DNA of 64,000 nucleotides from Panagrolaimus kolymaensis (lineage: Eukaryota > Nematoda > Chromadorea > Rhabditida > Panagrolaimidae): NCBI GenBank assembly GCA_028622995.1, contig JAJQJQ010000025.1, positions 1,302,001 to 1,366,000 on the forward strand. The letters run 5' to 3'. Positions 21,300 through 32,798 of the stretch are shown here, piece after piece. Every line of letters starts with the position of its first letter. Within the stretch, counting starts at the first letter, position 1. The notes under the pieces are model-generated. The model did not search any database and was not told the DNA's origin. It saw nothing but the letters and a program-made list of their open reading frames with translations. The translations under genes were made by a program, and so were the position numbers.

Positions 21300-21785
21300 T
21301 TATCCCGCCGCACCCCGAGCGAAGCGAGGGGTGCGGCTGTTTTAGCAATCAGTTCGCCCAATCTGCTAACCGAAATTTATGATTTTTATTATTTTGCGTA
21401 ATTATGTTTATGTTAGCCGGCTCTCTAGGGTCAATTTTTCGTCGCATTTACGAATCTGTAAAAAAAATAGAGGGATACATATCGTTATTCCTTCAAACCG
21501 AAAAATCGGGCGGGGTAACAATGTCCCGGAGAGCGATAGAGCAAAGTTAACGCATATTTTGGCTATAAAAATCGTTTTCTCCACCCCCAATTACCTCTAT
21601 GAGTAAGCTAACTTTAAAAAACAACACATAAAAATAGATGTATGCCGCTATGGAAATTTAAATATTTTGATTTAGAGTAAAAATGTCATTGGCTAAAGTT
21701 CTTTTTATTTTATTTACTGTGTGGTGTAGGCATGGAAGGCGCAAATTTTATGATATTTATATCATAGGTTCGTGTCCCCACAATT
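21300..21785 (+). repeat. SINE-like repeat, copy 2
   Basis: Same orientation and order as copy 1, starting about 730 bp downstream. The leading hairpin is present with its loop inverted (CACCCCGAGCGAAGCGAGGG versus CACCCCTCGCTTCGCTCGGG). The 3' end has box A-like TGGTGTAGGCATGG and box B-like GGTTCGTGTCC, and an outer pairing of TGTG with CACA. Each copy keeps better matches at different boxes, so both are decayed from a tRNA-bearing parent. Confidence 0.65.
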
Positions 21786-21789
21786 TTTA

Positions 21790-22610
21790 AAATTTTTTGT
21801 TTTAATAAAATTAAGACAATAATATCTAATTAATTTTTTATGATTTAATCATAATGTTTACATAATATAAATTATGCAAATTTTTAATGAAATATTCATA
21901 AATTATATTTATTTTGAGAATATTAAGTTGCTTAATCACGAAATGAAAGCTTAATTATTTTTAACGGTTTTTAAAAATTAAATTTAAAGTACGCTGCATA
22001 CTTAATTTATCAAAAATAAAAACACAGCGAACTTTTTTATTATAATCGGTTATTTTAATCGAAAAAAACTTGAATATTTACTTCCTAGTAATTTTCATTG
22101 TTCTTTTTTTTCGATGGCTTTTGGTCGCAATCCCTTGGTAACTAGGCTTCGCTATTTCGCATCATATACATAAAAAATTAGCAAAAACCTGGTTTTGCTT
22201 GCTGCGCAAATTACATAAATTAACAATGTAAGCTTGCTCGATGGCTGTAACCTTAACTTTTTGCGAATTGCCCACAAGTTGGTATAAATTTTTTAATGAT
22301 TCACTGTTTATTTTGATTTGGCAAAAAGAAAGTTACCATTTTAAGTTTTTTTTTCAAAGTGCGATAAGTAGAATAAACAAAATTTTCTTTCGTTTATGTA
22401 GTTGTTGTTTTCTTACTAAAAAAGGGCATTTTAATGATGAACATAATTGTTACCGCCTTCGTTCTATTCCTTCAATTACAGAAAAGATAAAAACACAATT
22501 ATTACACTTTAATCAAAGATACAGTTAATTTAATATTTTTGAAGTTAAAAAGTGCATTAAACCGGAATTTTTTTAAGGTTTTAAAAGGTCATGAAAACAA
22601 TTTTTCACTG
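21790..22610. other. Intergenic
   Basis: AT-rich spacer. The frame at 22241-22528 (+) has no splice, signal or family support. Nothing else recognised. Confidence 0.5.
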
Positions 22611-22618
22611 TATAAAAG
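22611..22618 (+). promoter_or_regulatory. TATA box
   Basis: TATAAAAG, 96 bp upstream of the ATG at 22707. Confidence 0.5.
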
Positions 22619-22706
22619 TAAACGCAAAATCGCAAAAAACTATGAGTCCTTCAATCCAACTGAAATATTTTCTTCAATCTTCTCAACTCAAAATCAATCA
22701 AAAAAT

Positions 22707-22925
22707 ATGCGTTTCTTCATTGCCATCTTCGCTATTATTTTCGCCATCATGGCTTTCACCGCAAATGTTGAAGCTCAATGTACTACAAATGTTCCAAATG
22801 GTGGATGCTTTGGAAGTTTTGCTGAACGCGATGCTAAATGTGGAACCCTTGCTGGAAGCAACAGAGATACTCGATTCTCTTTCCAAGGCCCTTCTGGACA
22901 ATGTTTCTGCTGCCCACCTTTCTAA
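22707..22925 (+). CDS. Secreted six-cysteine peptide
   Basis: Single exon, 72 aa. I start at the ATG at 22707, which gives a clean signal peptide MRFFIAIFAIIFAIMAFTA ending at NVEA. The longer in-frame extension upstream is Lys/Ser/Asn-rich leader sequence. The mature part of about 48 aa has six cysteines (QCTTN, GGCFG, AKCGT, GQCFCCPPF), suggesting three disulfides. An antimicrobial or gut-secreted role is plausible. No named family recognised. Confidence 0.7.
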   Translation: MRFFIAIFAIIFAIMAFTANVEAQCTTNVPNGGCFGSFAERDAKCGTLAGSNRDTRFSFQGPSGQCFCCPPF

Positions 22926-23560
22926 ATCCATAAACTTATTTTGTAATGAATATAATGCTTTTGAATGCGTTTACATAAAAATAATTTGTTACGGTACAGC
23001 TTTCAATAAAAATATTGCATTTTGACATTAATCTTTTAAAACATAAAAATTCATTTAAATAAAAAAAATTTAAAAATAGTTAAATAGAAATAATAAATAT
23101 TGGACAAAATTGTGAAAAAATTAAGTCGTCTTTTCTTTTTCCAGGACATATTCTATTGATTTGCAAACATGTTGAACTTTTCCAAATTGAATAATCTCCT
23201 CTTCATCTTTTGTCTTGATAATTTTAGCACTAACCGTGAGCTTGTTTTTTAATCAAGCTATACATTTAAATAATTGACTTGACGGTATCCAAATAAATTG
23301 ATAACAAAAATCCTTTTGGTTTGTTGTAAAAATTATCAGCTTTGTTGGTTTGTTTTTATTATTTTCATTTTCATTAACACTCGGAAGGCCCCCTGTTACA
23401 ATGGAAGCTTATGCTAGCCCTGGATTTGAGGGATTTACTGGTCAGGGCAGATGAAAAACTAAGCTGATCTTTAAAAAGGTTAAAAGTTAAAAGTTAATCA
23501 TAAAAATTTATAATAAAATTAACATAAAAAAAGATTTTTGTTACCATTTTATAACATTTT
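22926..23560. other. Intergenic with a short GC-richer block
   Basis: Mostly A/T runs. A block at about 23388-23460 is clearly less AT-rich (contains CTCGGAAGGCCCCCTG and CTGGTCAGGGCAG) and does not match any gene in the window. Confidence 0.4.
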
Positions 23561-24364
23561 TTTATAATGACCTTAGGATACTTTTAAAAAAGTGTTCGAT
23601 GGTTTAAAAAAAATTTTTATCGAGAAAAATTAAAAAAGCAAACTAAATATTCGCCAAACAGTTTTAATTATTTATATTTGGAATAAAAGGAGTTTGATGT
23701 AGTTTTATTTATTACAATTTTCTTTTTTTTTGATAAATATATCAAATTAAGATTAAAACACACAAATTTGAAAAGCAAATGTCAAATTCCCTTTGACCTT
23801 CGGTTATAATTTTTATGTGTATGTTTCCGTTGACTACTGACACTGAACATATTCTTATTCGCTATATTATTTTGATCATTCATTTAAAAAAAACATTGGA
23901 AAGTGATAAAGAAGATTTTTTTTCAGCTTCCTTTTCCATTTATTTTACATCAAGCTAGTTTTCTAATAAATATTGCTCGGACCATGCTTTGTTCCGGTAA
24001 TTTTATTGTTTTCTCGAGCGTGAATTTTAAAAGGGAACTATAAACTCATGAATTAAAAAAAAAAAAGAAATCATGGTTTCTGTTTCTTATTTTGTATGAC
24101 AGTCAAGTTTTAAAAAAGTGGAGGTAATCATTTTTTAATAATAAATAATTGGTTGAAATTTTTTTGTTCAGAATAAAAATAATATGATGTTTTTATTTTT
24201 CTTTAACAAAAGCAAAAAAAAATTAAAATTAAAATAAATATTAAAAAAATTTTAAAAAAATGGAAAGAACAATCACAAATGCAACCATGTCAAAGATTCA
24301 AGCAGTAGTATCAGATGTTGAAAAATTATCTTATTTTATAGCTCTAAAGCTATAGAAGAGTTTT

Positions 24365-25252
24365 CTATTTTTCTATGTATGGAGGAGGCGCATCAATTTC
24401 ACATGAAAACGCTTGAGAATATGATGGCGGCGCTGGAAAAGGTAATGACAAACTATCAATATTATCGAAAGTTTCAGCGTATGACGACGGATTTGAGTGA
24501 AATGTCGTACATGGAAAGGCATGCGCTTCCATACAAACTGGGTTTGCATATCCTTGATTATAATGAATATGATCAGGAATTGCATAGCCTTGTGGATAAG
24601 TTGGAATATTAACATTAGAATTAGCTGCACCATTAAGTTTAGCAACATTTTCAATTAAATGTTTTCTTGCTTTATAAATAACCAAAAAAGCAAAAAAGAA
24701 GTAAATATTTAATATAAAAATAATTAGAGACCAAAACAAATTATCAAGTTGAGCTTCTAAAATTTTTTTCATTGGTTTTGAAATCAAAAATAAAGTTTTT
24801 TTTACTTTTTTCTGATTCATTCTGGGAATATCCTTTGTTTTTAAAAGATTTAATATCACTTTCCGGTGGATTTACTGCTTGAAACATAAATACGATGATT
24901 ATTACAATATTAAAAACCAAATGAAGAGCTTAGAAAATTAAATATAAATGAAGAAAACCAATATAAAAAAAATTAACAACACCTGGTTTTAATGCTTGCT
25001 TACAAGAAAAATAAGTGCAGAATTTAAATAACCCGGTCTTCCTTTTCTAATTCCAATAAAAATCAAAAAATATGGAATACCAAGAAGAAAACCTCCAGAA
25101 TAAAATGATAATATTGGAATAATGAGGCCAATATATGCAACAATTTTTGCGCATGTCTAAAATTTATTAATTTAATAAGTGTGTAGTTCCGAAAAAAATA
25201 GTAGGAAGCCCACTAATATATTAACACCGCAACAACAATCGCTTGATCCCAT
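24365..25252 (-). pseudogene. Four-TM proline-rich protein, paralogue with broken acceptor
   Basis: Exons 25252-25214, 25156-25004, 24929-24806 and 24756-24365. The product begins MGSSDCCCGVNI and has hydrophobic segments like its neighbour. Its tail is Pro/Tyr-rich (PAPPSYSQAF, APPPYIEK). In the intact paralogue exon 3 begins TAG|GCT. Here the same place reads TAA|GCT (position 24930). The nearest AG is one base further on and puts a TAA stop nine codons into exon 3. Either this copy is dead or another acceptor is used. The last exon alone is open for over 110 codons. Confidence 0.6.
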
Positions 25253-26010
25253 TATGAAAAACTTTATCAGAGGTGTTCTAAAAAATTAATAAAAAAAAAT
25301 TGGGACATCATTAATTTAAAAAAAGAAAAAGATTATTGATACAATTTTATTGTCTGTTATATCGGCTTTAAAACAGTTTATAAAAAAGTGTTCGTTGGTT
25401 TAAAAAAAATTTTATTAAGCAAAATAAATATACGTCCAATTTATAAAATAAAAAAAATTGACAAAAATGAGTGTGTTTTTGTTTTTTGAGAGTGTTAAAT
25501 ATCGCCAACACAAAAAAAATATCAAAGAAAATACGACAGAGAAAAGTTGAAAAAATTACGCTCGCCGCTGACCTTCTGTTAAAATTTTATGTGTTTTAAA
25601 CGACTACAGGCAAAACCTGTTCTTATTCGCTAAATTTTAATCATTAATTAAAAAATATATATTCAAAAACAGTTCCCTTCCTATTCCTTTTCTTTTTTCT
25701 TTAAAGTTTAAACTGATTTTTTTGTTGTCGTTTTTTACTCCCTATAAATATTTATGACTCATGATTGAACATTGTTTTGTATTGATAATTTTGTTGTTGT
25801 TTTTTTTGATTGTTCATTAAAAAATTAACACAAAAAAATAGTTGGAACATAAAAAACAAAAAGATATTTATTTTTATAACTAAAAGAAATTTGCTTTATA
25901 AAAAATAGGAACCAAGAATTATAAGAAGAAATACAATTTATTTTGAAAATTTTAAAATAAAAAAGAAAGTTTACGTTTTTTTTATTCCAAAAAATATAGG
26001 TTTATTCTTT

Positions 26011-26863
26011 TTAATACTTTAGAGCCTTGGTTTTATATTCGTATGGATAAGCATGAGCTTCATATTCATGAGCATCTATATGAGCTGGATTATCATATCC
26101 TCCATGAAAATCAGGGAAATGCATCGGTACCGGAATAGCATAGCTTGGAGGATATGCAGGAGGACCATGAACTCCTTTAGTTTCATATCGACCATAATCA
26201 GTCATTTTTTTATTTTGATTGAAATGTTTTCGAGCTTTTAAAAGAACAATAAAAGTGAAAATGGTGTAAATTGTTAATATAAGGAAAATTAAAGCCGAAA
26301 TCAAGAAAGTAAGTTGAAGGGCTAAAAAAAGGCATTCGTATGGTTTATAAATTGAAAAGCTATATTATTTTTACCATTTTCAGCTTCTTCTTGGGAATAT
26401 CCTTTATCAACGTGAGATTTAATAGTTTTTTCAGGTATAAATATTAAAAGGAAAACAAATCCAATGAACGTCAAGAAATTAATGATCAAGTAAAGAGCCT
26501 AAAAAAATGATGAAAAAAAACTTTTTTAACATTCATTTCGAAATCTCCTCTTTTAAAATTAAAAAACTTACAAGAATAATGAGTGCAGGAATTAATAAAC
26601 CTGATTTTTCTTTATAAATTCCAATCAAAGCCAAAATAAGCGTAATTACGAGAAGAATATTCATTGGAAGATACCAAAGTAAAAGAACGGAAGGAAGAAT
26701 TGAGATTAAAGCAAAAATAATTCCAAGAATGCAAACAATTTTTGCGCATGTCTAAAAAATTGAATAAAAACATTTTTCGAAAAGAATTCTAAAGATCCTT
26801 AGATAAATATTTTTTTCGTAAGCCTACTTTTATATTAACTCCGCAACAACCTGTAGATCCCAT
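26011..26863 (-). CDS. Four-TM protein with Pro/Tyr/His-rich cytoplasmic tail
   Basis: Four exons, 26863-26828, 26751-26572, 26498-26375, 26321-26011, all in phase, 216 aa. It begins MGSTGCCGVNIK, with Cys residues that could be acylated or lumenal, followed by four hydrophobic segments (about 14-35, 38-60, 62-85, 115-140). The tail has GPPAYPPSYAIP and YDNPAHIDAHEYEAHAYPY, PY-like motifs that can recruit WW-domain ubiquitin ligases. The layout recalls LAPTM-type lysosomal proteins, but I see no firm family match. Confidence 0.7.
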
Positions 26864-27838
26864 TCTTGAAGTTGAAAGAAAAAATTATGCTAGTTGCAAA
26901 ATAATTATCTAAAACTAAATATATATAAAAAATGAATAATCTAAAAACTCAGCAAAAATGGTTGAGAAAAGACACTATTTTTTTCCTTTTAGGTAAATGG
27001 AATGAAAGGTTGAGTTTTAATCCTTTTAAAAATAATTTTTTGTTTAGAAACAAAAAAAGGCAAAAAAACTTGAAACAACAACCAACGTTTATATGTGCAA
27101 TTACCAAAAAATAATAAAAAGAAGACAATTTTTTTCCAAGCACATTACTTTTTAGTAAATAACAACATTCACAAAAAGAAGAATTCTTCATTACAGCGTA
27201 AAAATTAGAAAACAAAGTTACATTCGGCCAAGTTTGACGTCGTAAAGGTTTTTTGTTTTTGTTTTTCAATGCATCCAATAAAAAAACTGGTTATTCCTTT
27301 TCACTGTTTTGATCGATAAAATGAAAAATAAAATTTTTTTTTTGTTAAAAGAAAAATGTTGCACCAGCGGAACAAAGAACCTACCTTCCTTTTTATAAAA
27401 ACTTTCATTTTTGTCTTTATGTATTTTTTTTTTTGTTTTTTTTTTCACAACAATCAATTTGCTTTTCGATGGACAATTTCCAACTTTTTATTCTACGTTC
27501 GATGGAAGCAAAATAATTTCAAAGATAAAAAAGTGTAATTTTTTAAATATTTGAAAAAAAAGACACAATTGAGAAAAAAAATTACAACTTGGTCACAAGA
27601 AAATAGAAAAACAAAATTAAAACTTTGACATGGAACCTTTTTTTTCTTTTCCAATAAACTTTTAAATTTTTTAACAAATCTTTGATATATTTTTTTTCAA
27701 TTTTCAAAAAAAAAAGTAAAAAAAGGGCGGACGCGGAAGTAAATCATTTAAAACTTGAATGGTGGCGACCTAGATCGTTATGTCTATTTTTTAAAAACTT
27801 AAACTCTCAATCTATGTTTTTTTACATTTGCAGACGCA
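26864..27838. other. Intergenic
   Basis: A/T homopolymer-rich. Several overlapping Lys/Phe/Asn-rich frames on both strands (26932-27882) are low-complexity. TTTACATTTGCAG just before 27839 looks like a 3' splice acceptor, either for trans-splicing of a leader or for an unseen 5' exon of the next gene. Confidence 0.5.
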
Positions 27839-28949
27839 ATGTTAGATACTTTTACTCCGTTAACCAAACTTCCATTGTATGACGGCTTTTATCTCGATAC
27901 CCGTCCAAAAGGTGAAAGAAAAATTATGAACCCAGCATGGAAACCTAAAAATGGTGGTCATCCATTAAGATTTGAAATTGCGGATAAAAATGATTTGATT
28001 TTAGTAGCAAATTTTTTTAATTTACATTTTACCAATAATAATAATCTTCGACAAGCTTTAGGTTAGAGTAATTTTACCTTTAATCTATAAAAAAATATAT
28101 CGATTTTTAGGCGCAACCTATCAAGAGATGGAGCAATATTCATATGATCTAGTTGTAAAAGCCCTCGAGAAACCCGTTTCCTGGTTGGTCTTTGATAAAA
28201 ATAAACTTATTGCATTTGGATTACAAACTTATTACACTTTTCAAGAATTTTCTAATCTTTTCAAACGAGAACATAATTTTTTAAATCAAAAATTTGAAAT
28301 AAAAAATGATTATTCTGAAGGTACTGTTAATTCATTTTTTTATTTTTAGCTGCTTCTGAATATTTACGATTGATTATTCCTTCGTTTATAGTCATCAAAA
28401 ATGGACCATACAATAATCTTAATGCAAATCGAATTGCGGCAATTCATGATGAATGTTTTTCTCAAATTCATAAATTCCTTCCAAGCGATGTTAAAAATTT
28501 GGCTTTTGGAATGGCGTTAGGAGTTCATCCAAATTATATGAGGTACTTGTAAAATAAATGTGTATATCAAAGTTTTTTGTTTAAATTCTAAAGTTATTTT
28601 TTTTAGAAGCGGATTAGCTGAAAAAATTATGTATGAAAATATGAGAGATTGGAAAAATTTTAATTGTAAATATTCAGTTTGTTATTGCAATGCTTTGTCT
28701 TCATATGAAGCAGCTAAAAAGGTTGTTATTTTTTTTAATTTGTGACAATTGGAATTTTTACAACATTTTTTTTTGAACTTTTAGATTGGAATGAAAAAAC
28801 TTTTTAATTTTCCATATAAAGATTATAAAGAAAATGGAAAACTTGTATTCGGGAATTTACTTGATGGAGCTAAAGCTTGTCACGTTATGTTGGCGGATAC
28901 AATCGAAATTACAGATGCAATGGAAAAGCGAAAAAAATCTAAAATTTAA
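27839..28949 (+). CDS. GNAT-family N-acetyltransferase
   Basis: Five exons, 27839-28061, 28111-28320, 28350-28542, 28607-28721, 28785-28949, give 301 aa. The acetyl-CoA pyrophosphate-binding motif A is visible in exon 3/4: GVHPNYMRSGLAEKI, matching R-x-x-G-x-A/G. Downstream CNALSSYEAAKKIGMKKLF is the usual motif B (ageing position, S..A...). Related nematode proteins resemble arylalkylamine/polyamine N-acetyltransferases. Substrate cannot be told. The ATG follows a splice acceptor by six bases, consistent with leader trans-splicing. Confidence 0.75.
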
Positions 28950-29458
28950 TCACAAAACTGACAGTTTAATTTTTTAAATATGGCAACTAAGAAAATGGTG
29001 CCGGTTTTTTTCATGGAAAACCAATTTGTTATTGTCCCATTTTTTTGTAATGTTAAAATGATAAAAATTATGTGTATTAAAAACAAAAAATAAAATAATA
29101 GACACAAACCACACAAAAAACCCAATTTGAAACTACACTATTTTTACGAAAGAAACGCAATAATTGACTTGTTTCATTTTCGTTCATTTTCGTCGCCTCT
29201 TTTTCTTTCATTATCTTTAAAACAGGTATTAACAAATGGAAAGATGAGAATTGAACGTTTTTGACACAAAAAAATGTGCAACATTCAATGTGAAAAGTTC
29301 GAGATCAATACGAAAATAGATTGCAAAATAGAAAATCACAGTCGATCAATGAAGTCTTAAGATTCAAAAAAAGTATAAAAAAGACCGAAAAAACTTTTAT
29401 TATAAAAATATATTTTATTGTTTAAGTTAATTTCAAAAAAGTTAATAAGAATAAAAAA
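28950..29458. other. Intergenic, P450 upstream region
   Basis: No coding exon. AGTATAAAAAAG at about 29372, 85 bp before the P450 ATG, may be a TATA box. Confidence 0.45.
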
Positions 29459-31680
29459 ATGTGGCAGATAATATTTTGTATATTTGCTTTATGGATGTTT
29501 TATAATTTTTATTGGAAACGAAAGAATTTGCCGCCAGGTTAGTTGAGTTTTGGGAATGAATTTTTTCATTGCTAAAAGCGCAGTGATTTATATTTTTTAT
29601 TAAGTTTCAAAACTTTTTCGTTTTCCAACGAAAATATTGGATCATTTTTATAGAATGATTATTTCTCGCTTTAAAATATTTAAATAATAGTTTTATACTC
29701 AATATTAAAATTTTAACAAAAAATTAAAAATTCCTTTTCAGGACCAACTCCCTTACCCATCATTGGCAATATCATGACAATCAAAAAACTCAACGGCGAA
29801 CAAGCCTTTTTTAAATGGCGAAAACAATATGGAACTTTTTTTACTGTTTGGTTTGGTGAAAGCCCTGTGGTTATTCTTGGAGATTCTCCAACCATTTATG
29901 AAACTTTCGTCAAAGATGGTGAAGCTTATTCTGGTCGACCTAAAGGTATGAGCCATAGTTTTAATGATGAACCCAATCGAGGCCTTGGTGGAATTGATGG
30001 TCCCATTTGGAAGGAACAGCGTCGATTTGCATTACATGTTTTAAGAAATTTTGGTCTTGGAAAAAATTTAATGCAAGAACGAGTTCTCACTGAAGTTTCA
30101 TCTTTGCTCAGTAATGTCAAAGAAGAAATAAAAGAAGGAAATGAAAAAATTGATATGATGAATATTTTGGATATTTGTGTTGGAAGTATTATAAATTCGC
30201 TTACTTTTGGATATCGATTTGAAAAGGTTAGTAACTTTTTCGAAAAAAAAACTCGGTTATTACGCATTGAAGCCAAGCTTTTGAAAAAGTTTTCGAACAA
30301 AAAAGCCCACAAAATTTTATTTTTTTCCAAAACTCAAAATAACCATTCATAAATTTATTATTTTTTCAGGGAAAAAACCTCGAAGAATTTTATAAACTTA
30401 AAGCTTATGCAACTCAAGTAGTTGCAAACTTTATGGATCCATTATGGAAGATTTGTCAATGGAATCCTGAACTCATGAAATTTATTCCACCATTTAATAA
30501 AGTTTATGAACGAGTAAAAAACACTGATCTCACTTTGAATGCGTTATTCAAAGAAAAGATTAATAATCATCGAAAACAAATCAATCTTGATGCAGATGAA
30601 GAACCAAGAGATTTTGCTGAAGCTTTCCTTCGAGAACAATATAAATTTAATAAAAATGGGACCAAAGATCATACTTATTCGTAAGTTGGATTTCACAAAG
30701 CTCTACACTTTGAGCAAATCAATTATATCAAAAAAGCTGAAAAATGTTAATTTTCAAAGACAAGAATCTCCAAGATCAAAAACGTTGGATGCAATAAAAC
30801 TCAAATTCGATTAAATTTTAAAACTAAAGGATTTGAAGTTAAATTTATTTTTGAAACATTTAAAAAATATATGAGAAAATAGTTTTTCAAAAATTGAATA
30901 GCTTTTTATTTTTATTTCTGAATGTCAGTTTTCACACGGAAGCTGTACCAAAAAATACTAAAAACTCATTAAAATTTAAAAATGTCTTATCCAAATTCTG
31001 CATAAATTTTCTTTTTAATGTAAGCAAATTTATTCTAAAATAAATGCACTTTTTTCAGTGATAAACAACTCATCGATTCTGCATTAAGTCTCTGGATAGC
31101 TGGTCAAGAAACCACTTCATCTGCCCTTGCTTGGTTAACCCTTTATATGATGGAATATCCTGAAGCTCAAAAGAAAGCTCATGAAGAATTGGATAAATAC
31201 ATAGGCAGCGACCGATTAATAACTCTCGATGATAAAGTAAATTTAAATTATGTTAATGCAATCGTAGCTGAAACCCTTCGATTTGGAAATCTTGGATCTG
31301 TGAATGTTTTTCATCGAACCACAAAAGAAGTAAATATTCATGGTTATAAACTTCCTGAAAATACGCTAATCACCAATCAAATTATGTTAGTTTTAATGGA
31401 TGAACGATATTTTCCTGAACCAAATAAATATAAACCTGAAAGATTTTTGGATAAAAATGGTAAATTCTTTTGGCCACAAGAATTAATGCCTTTCAGCCTT
31501 GGAAAACGAGCATGTTTGGGCGAAGGTTTGGCAAAATTGGAATTGTATTTATTTGCAGCAAATATGTTGAATCATTTTAAATTCAATCATCCCAAAGACA
31601 AAAAAGCTGATTCCACACGTGTTATTGACGTTGCAACTCATCCAATTCCATATAAAACTTTTATTGAAAATCGATTTTAA
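29459..31680 (+). CDS. Cytochrome P450, CYP2-clan-like
   Basis: Exons 29459-29537, 29742-30226, 30370-30680, 31059-31680 give 498 aa, a normal P450 length. Features in order: N-terminal membrane anchor (MWQIIFCIFALWMFYNFYW), proline hinge LPPGPTPLP, I-helix AGQETTSS, K-helix ETLR, PERF, and heme loop PFSLGKRACLG with the axial Cys. It would be an ER-bound monooxygenase, oxidising lipids or xenobiotics with NADPH-P450 reductase. The arrangement resembles nematode CYP33-type genes. No disabling changes. Intron 3 (about 380 bp) is long for this region. Confidence 0.9.
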
Positions 31681-31962
31681 TTAGTTATATATGTAAATTT
31701 GTTAATAAATTTTATTTTCATATTTAAATTTTTAATCTTGATAGAGAAAGTCCAGTGTTGTTTTATGGTAAACGTGTTTGTGAATGAAGCTCAACCTAAA
31801 AAAATTTTTGATTATCTTCACTTTCACTTTAATAGTTTGTTCGTTGCTTGCTTGTTCGCTCGCATTATTTATTATTGTTTGTCGATCATTAAGTGATTAA
31901 AGATTTTAATTTTGCGAAATCAATTGTAATCAGTTTTTTTAATTAAAATCATAATTTTTTAG
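31681..31962. other. Spacer between P450 and orphan exon
   Basis: Nothing recognised with confidence. A small frame at 31699-31896 has no signal or family support. Confidence 0.4.
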
Positions 31963-32124
31963 AATAGTTTCAAAGCAGATGCACAAATATTAATAACATT
32001 CACTAATACAACGTGTACTCATGAAAGTGCAAAAGCTACTAAAAGTATTGTTGATAGTGAATTAGAAAAACATTGGCAACAAAGTCAAAAACCCGATGTA
32101 ACATTTTATGTTTCGAGTATCTAA
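31963..32124 (+). pseudogene. Orphan terminal exon
   Basis: A 53-codon frame follows a good acceptor (ATAATTTTTTAG) and ends in TAA just before an AATAAA-like signal. Composition is protein-like (FKADAQILITFTNTTCTHES, ending VTFYVSSI), resembling the last strand-helix-strand of nematode F-box-associated regions. No matching upstream exons could be found in the 280 bp between it and the P450, so it looks like the relic of a truncated gene. Confidence 0.4.
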
Positions 32125-32296
32125 TAAAGTTTATTGTTTGATCACAGAGATATAAAAGCAATTTTATTTATAAAGCAGTTTGGATATCGTATTTGTTGTA
32201 AAAGAGATGTTGTTTCCATCCATACAATTGTTAGATTTAATATGATTGACTTTCGTTTTACGATATTGAAGTTGTAATTCTTTTTAAAACAATGGT

Positions 32297-32771
32297 TTAA
32301 GTAAAAAAACAATCAATTTTTAACAAATTGCAAGATTCTTTGAGCTCTTTTTTAATTCTTTTTTTAGCATTTTTTGTGAAGTCATCAAAAAGAACAAAGC
32401 CAAGTTGCTTTGGATATTGTCCTATTTCTGCTTTTATAACTTTAAGATGCTCCTTTAAAATCAAAGCCATTAAAAATGCTGGCGATGCACATTTTTTTGT
32501 TTTATTGAAAGTATTGAATTCTAGCAATATTGGATTATTTTCAGTTTTTGTTAATTTAAAACCCCAATCTGGGTTAACTTTAATATCGCTAGGAGGCATA
32601 GACATAATTTTAATTAAATCTATAAAGATTAATATTAATGTTTTAAACATTACGTTAAAAAAGTTTACCGTAAATAATATATGATGGCATAGATAAATCG
32701 TTATCTTCAATTTTATCGCAAAAATATGGTTTTTCACACCCACAATTTAGAAATAAGTCACTTCCGAACAT
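32297..32771 (-). CDS. Truncated Hsp70-like N-terminal domain protein
   Basis: Exons 32771-32669 and 32619-32297, 141 aa. It opens like the Hsp70 ATPase domain, with MFGSDLFLNCGC in place of the phosphate-1 loop IGIDLGTT, then DNDLSMPSYIIY where Hsp70 has TPSYVAF, and finally ASPAFLMALILKEHLKVIKA...LGFVLFDDF, matching the helix and strand before subdomain IB. It stops where Hsp70 continues into the second lobe. ATP-binding glycines are gone, so chaperone activity is unlikely. It could be a pseudogene or regulatory fragment. It lies 27 bp downstream of the next Hsp70-like gene on the same strand. Confidence 0.55.
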
Positions 32772-32798
32772 TCCTAAAATTAATATTTTGCATGATGT

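Larger units (their letters stand above)
23576..26863. repeat. Tandem duplication of a four-TM gene with its 3' flank
   Basis: Two units of about 1.6 kb: 23576-25252 and about 25375-26863. Besides the paralogous genes, downstream flanks match: AAAAAAGTGTTCGNTGGTTT at about 23590 and 25386, and CTTATTCGCTA at about 23853 and 25622. Coding parts are more diverged than the Helitron or PLE copies, so this duplication is older. Confidence 0.65.
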
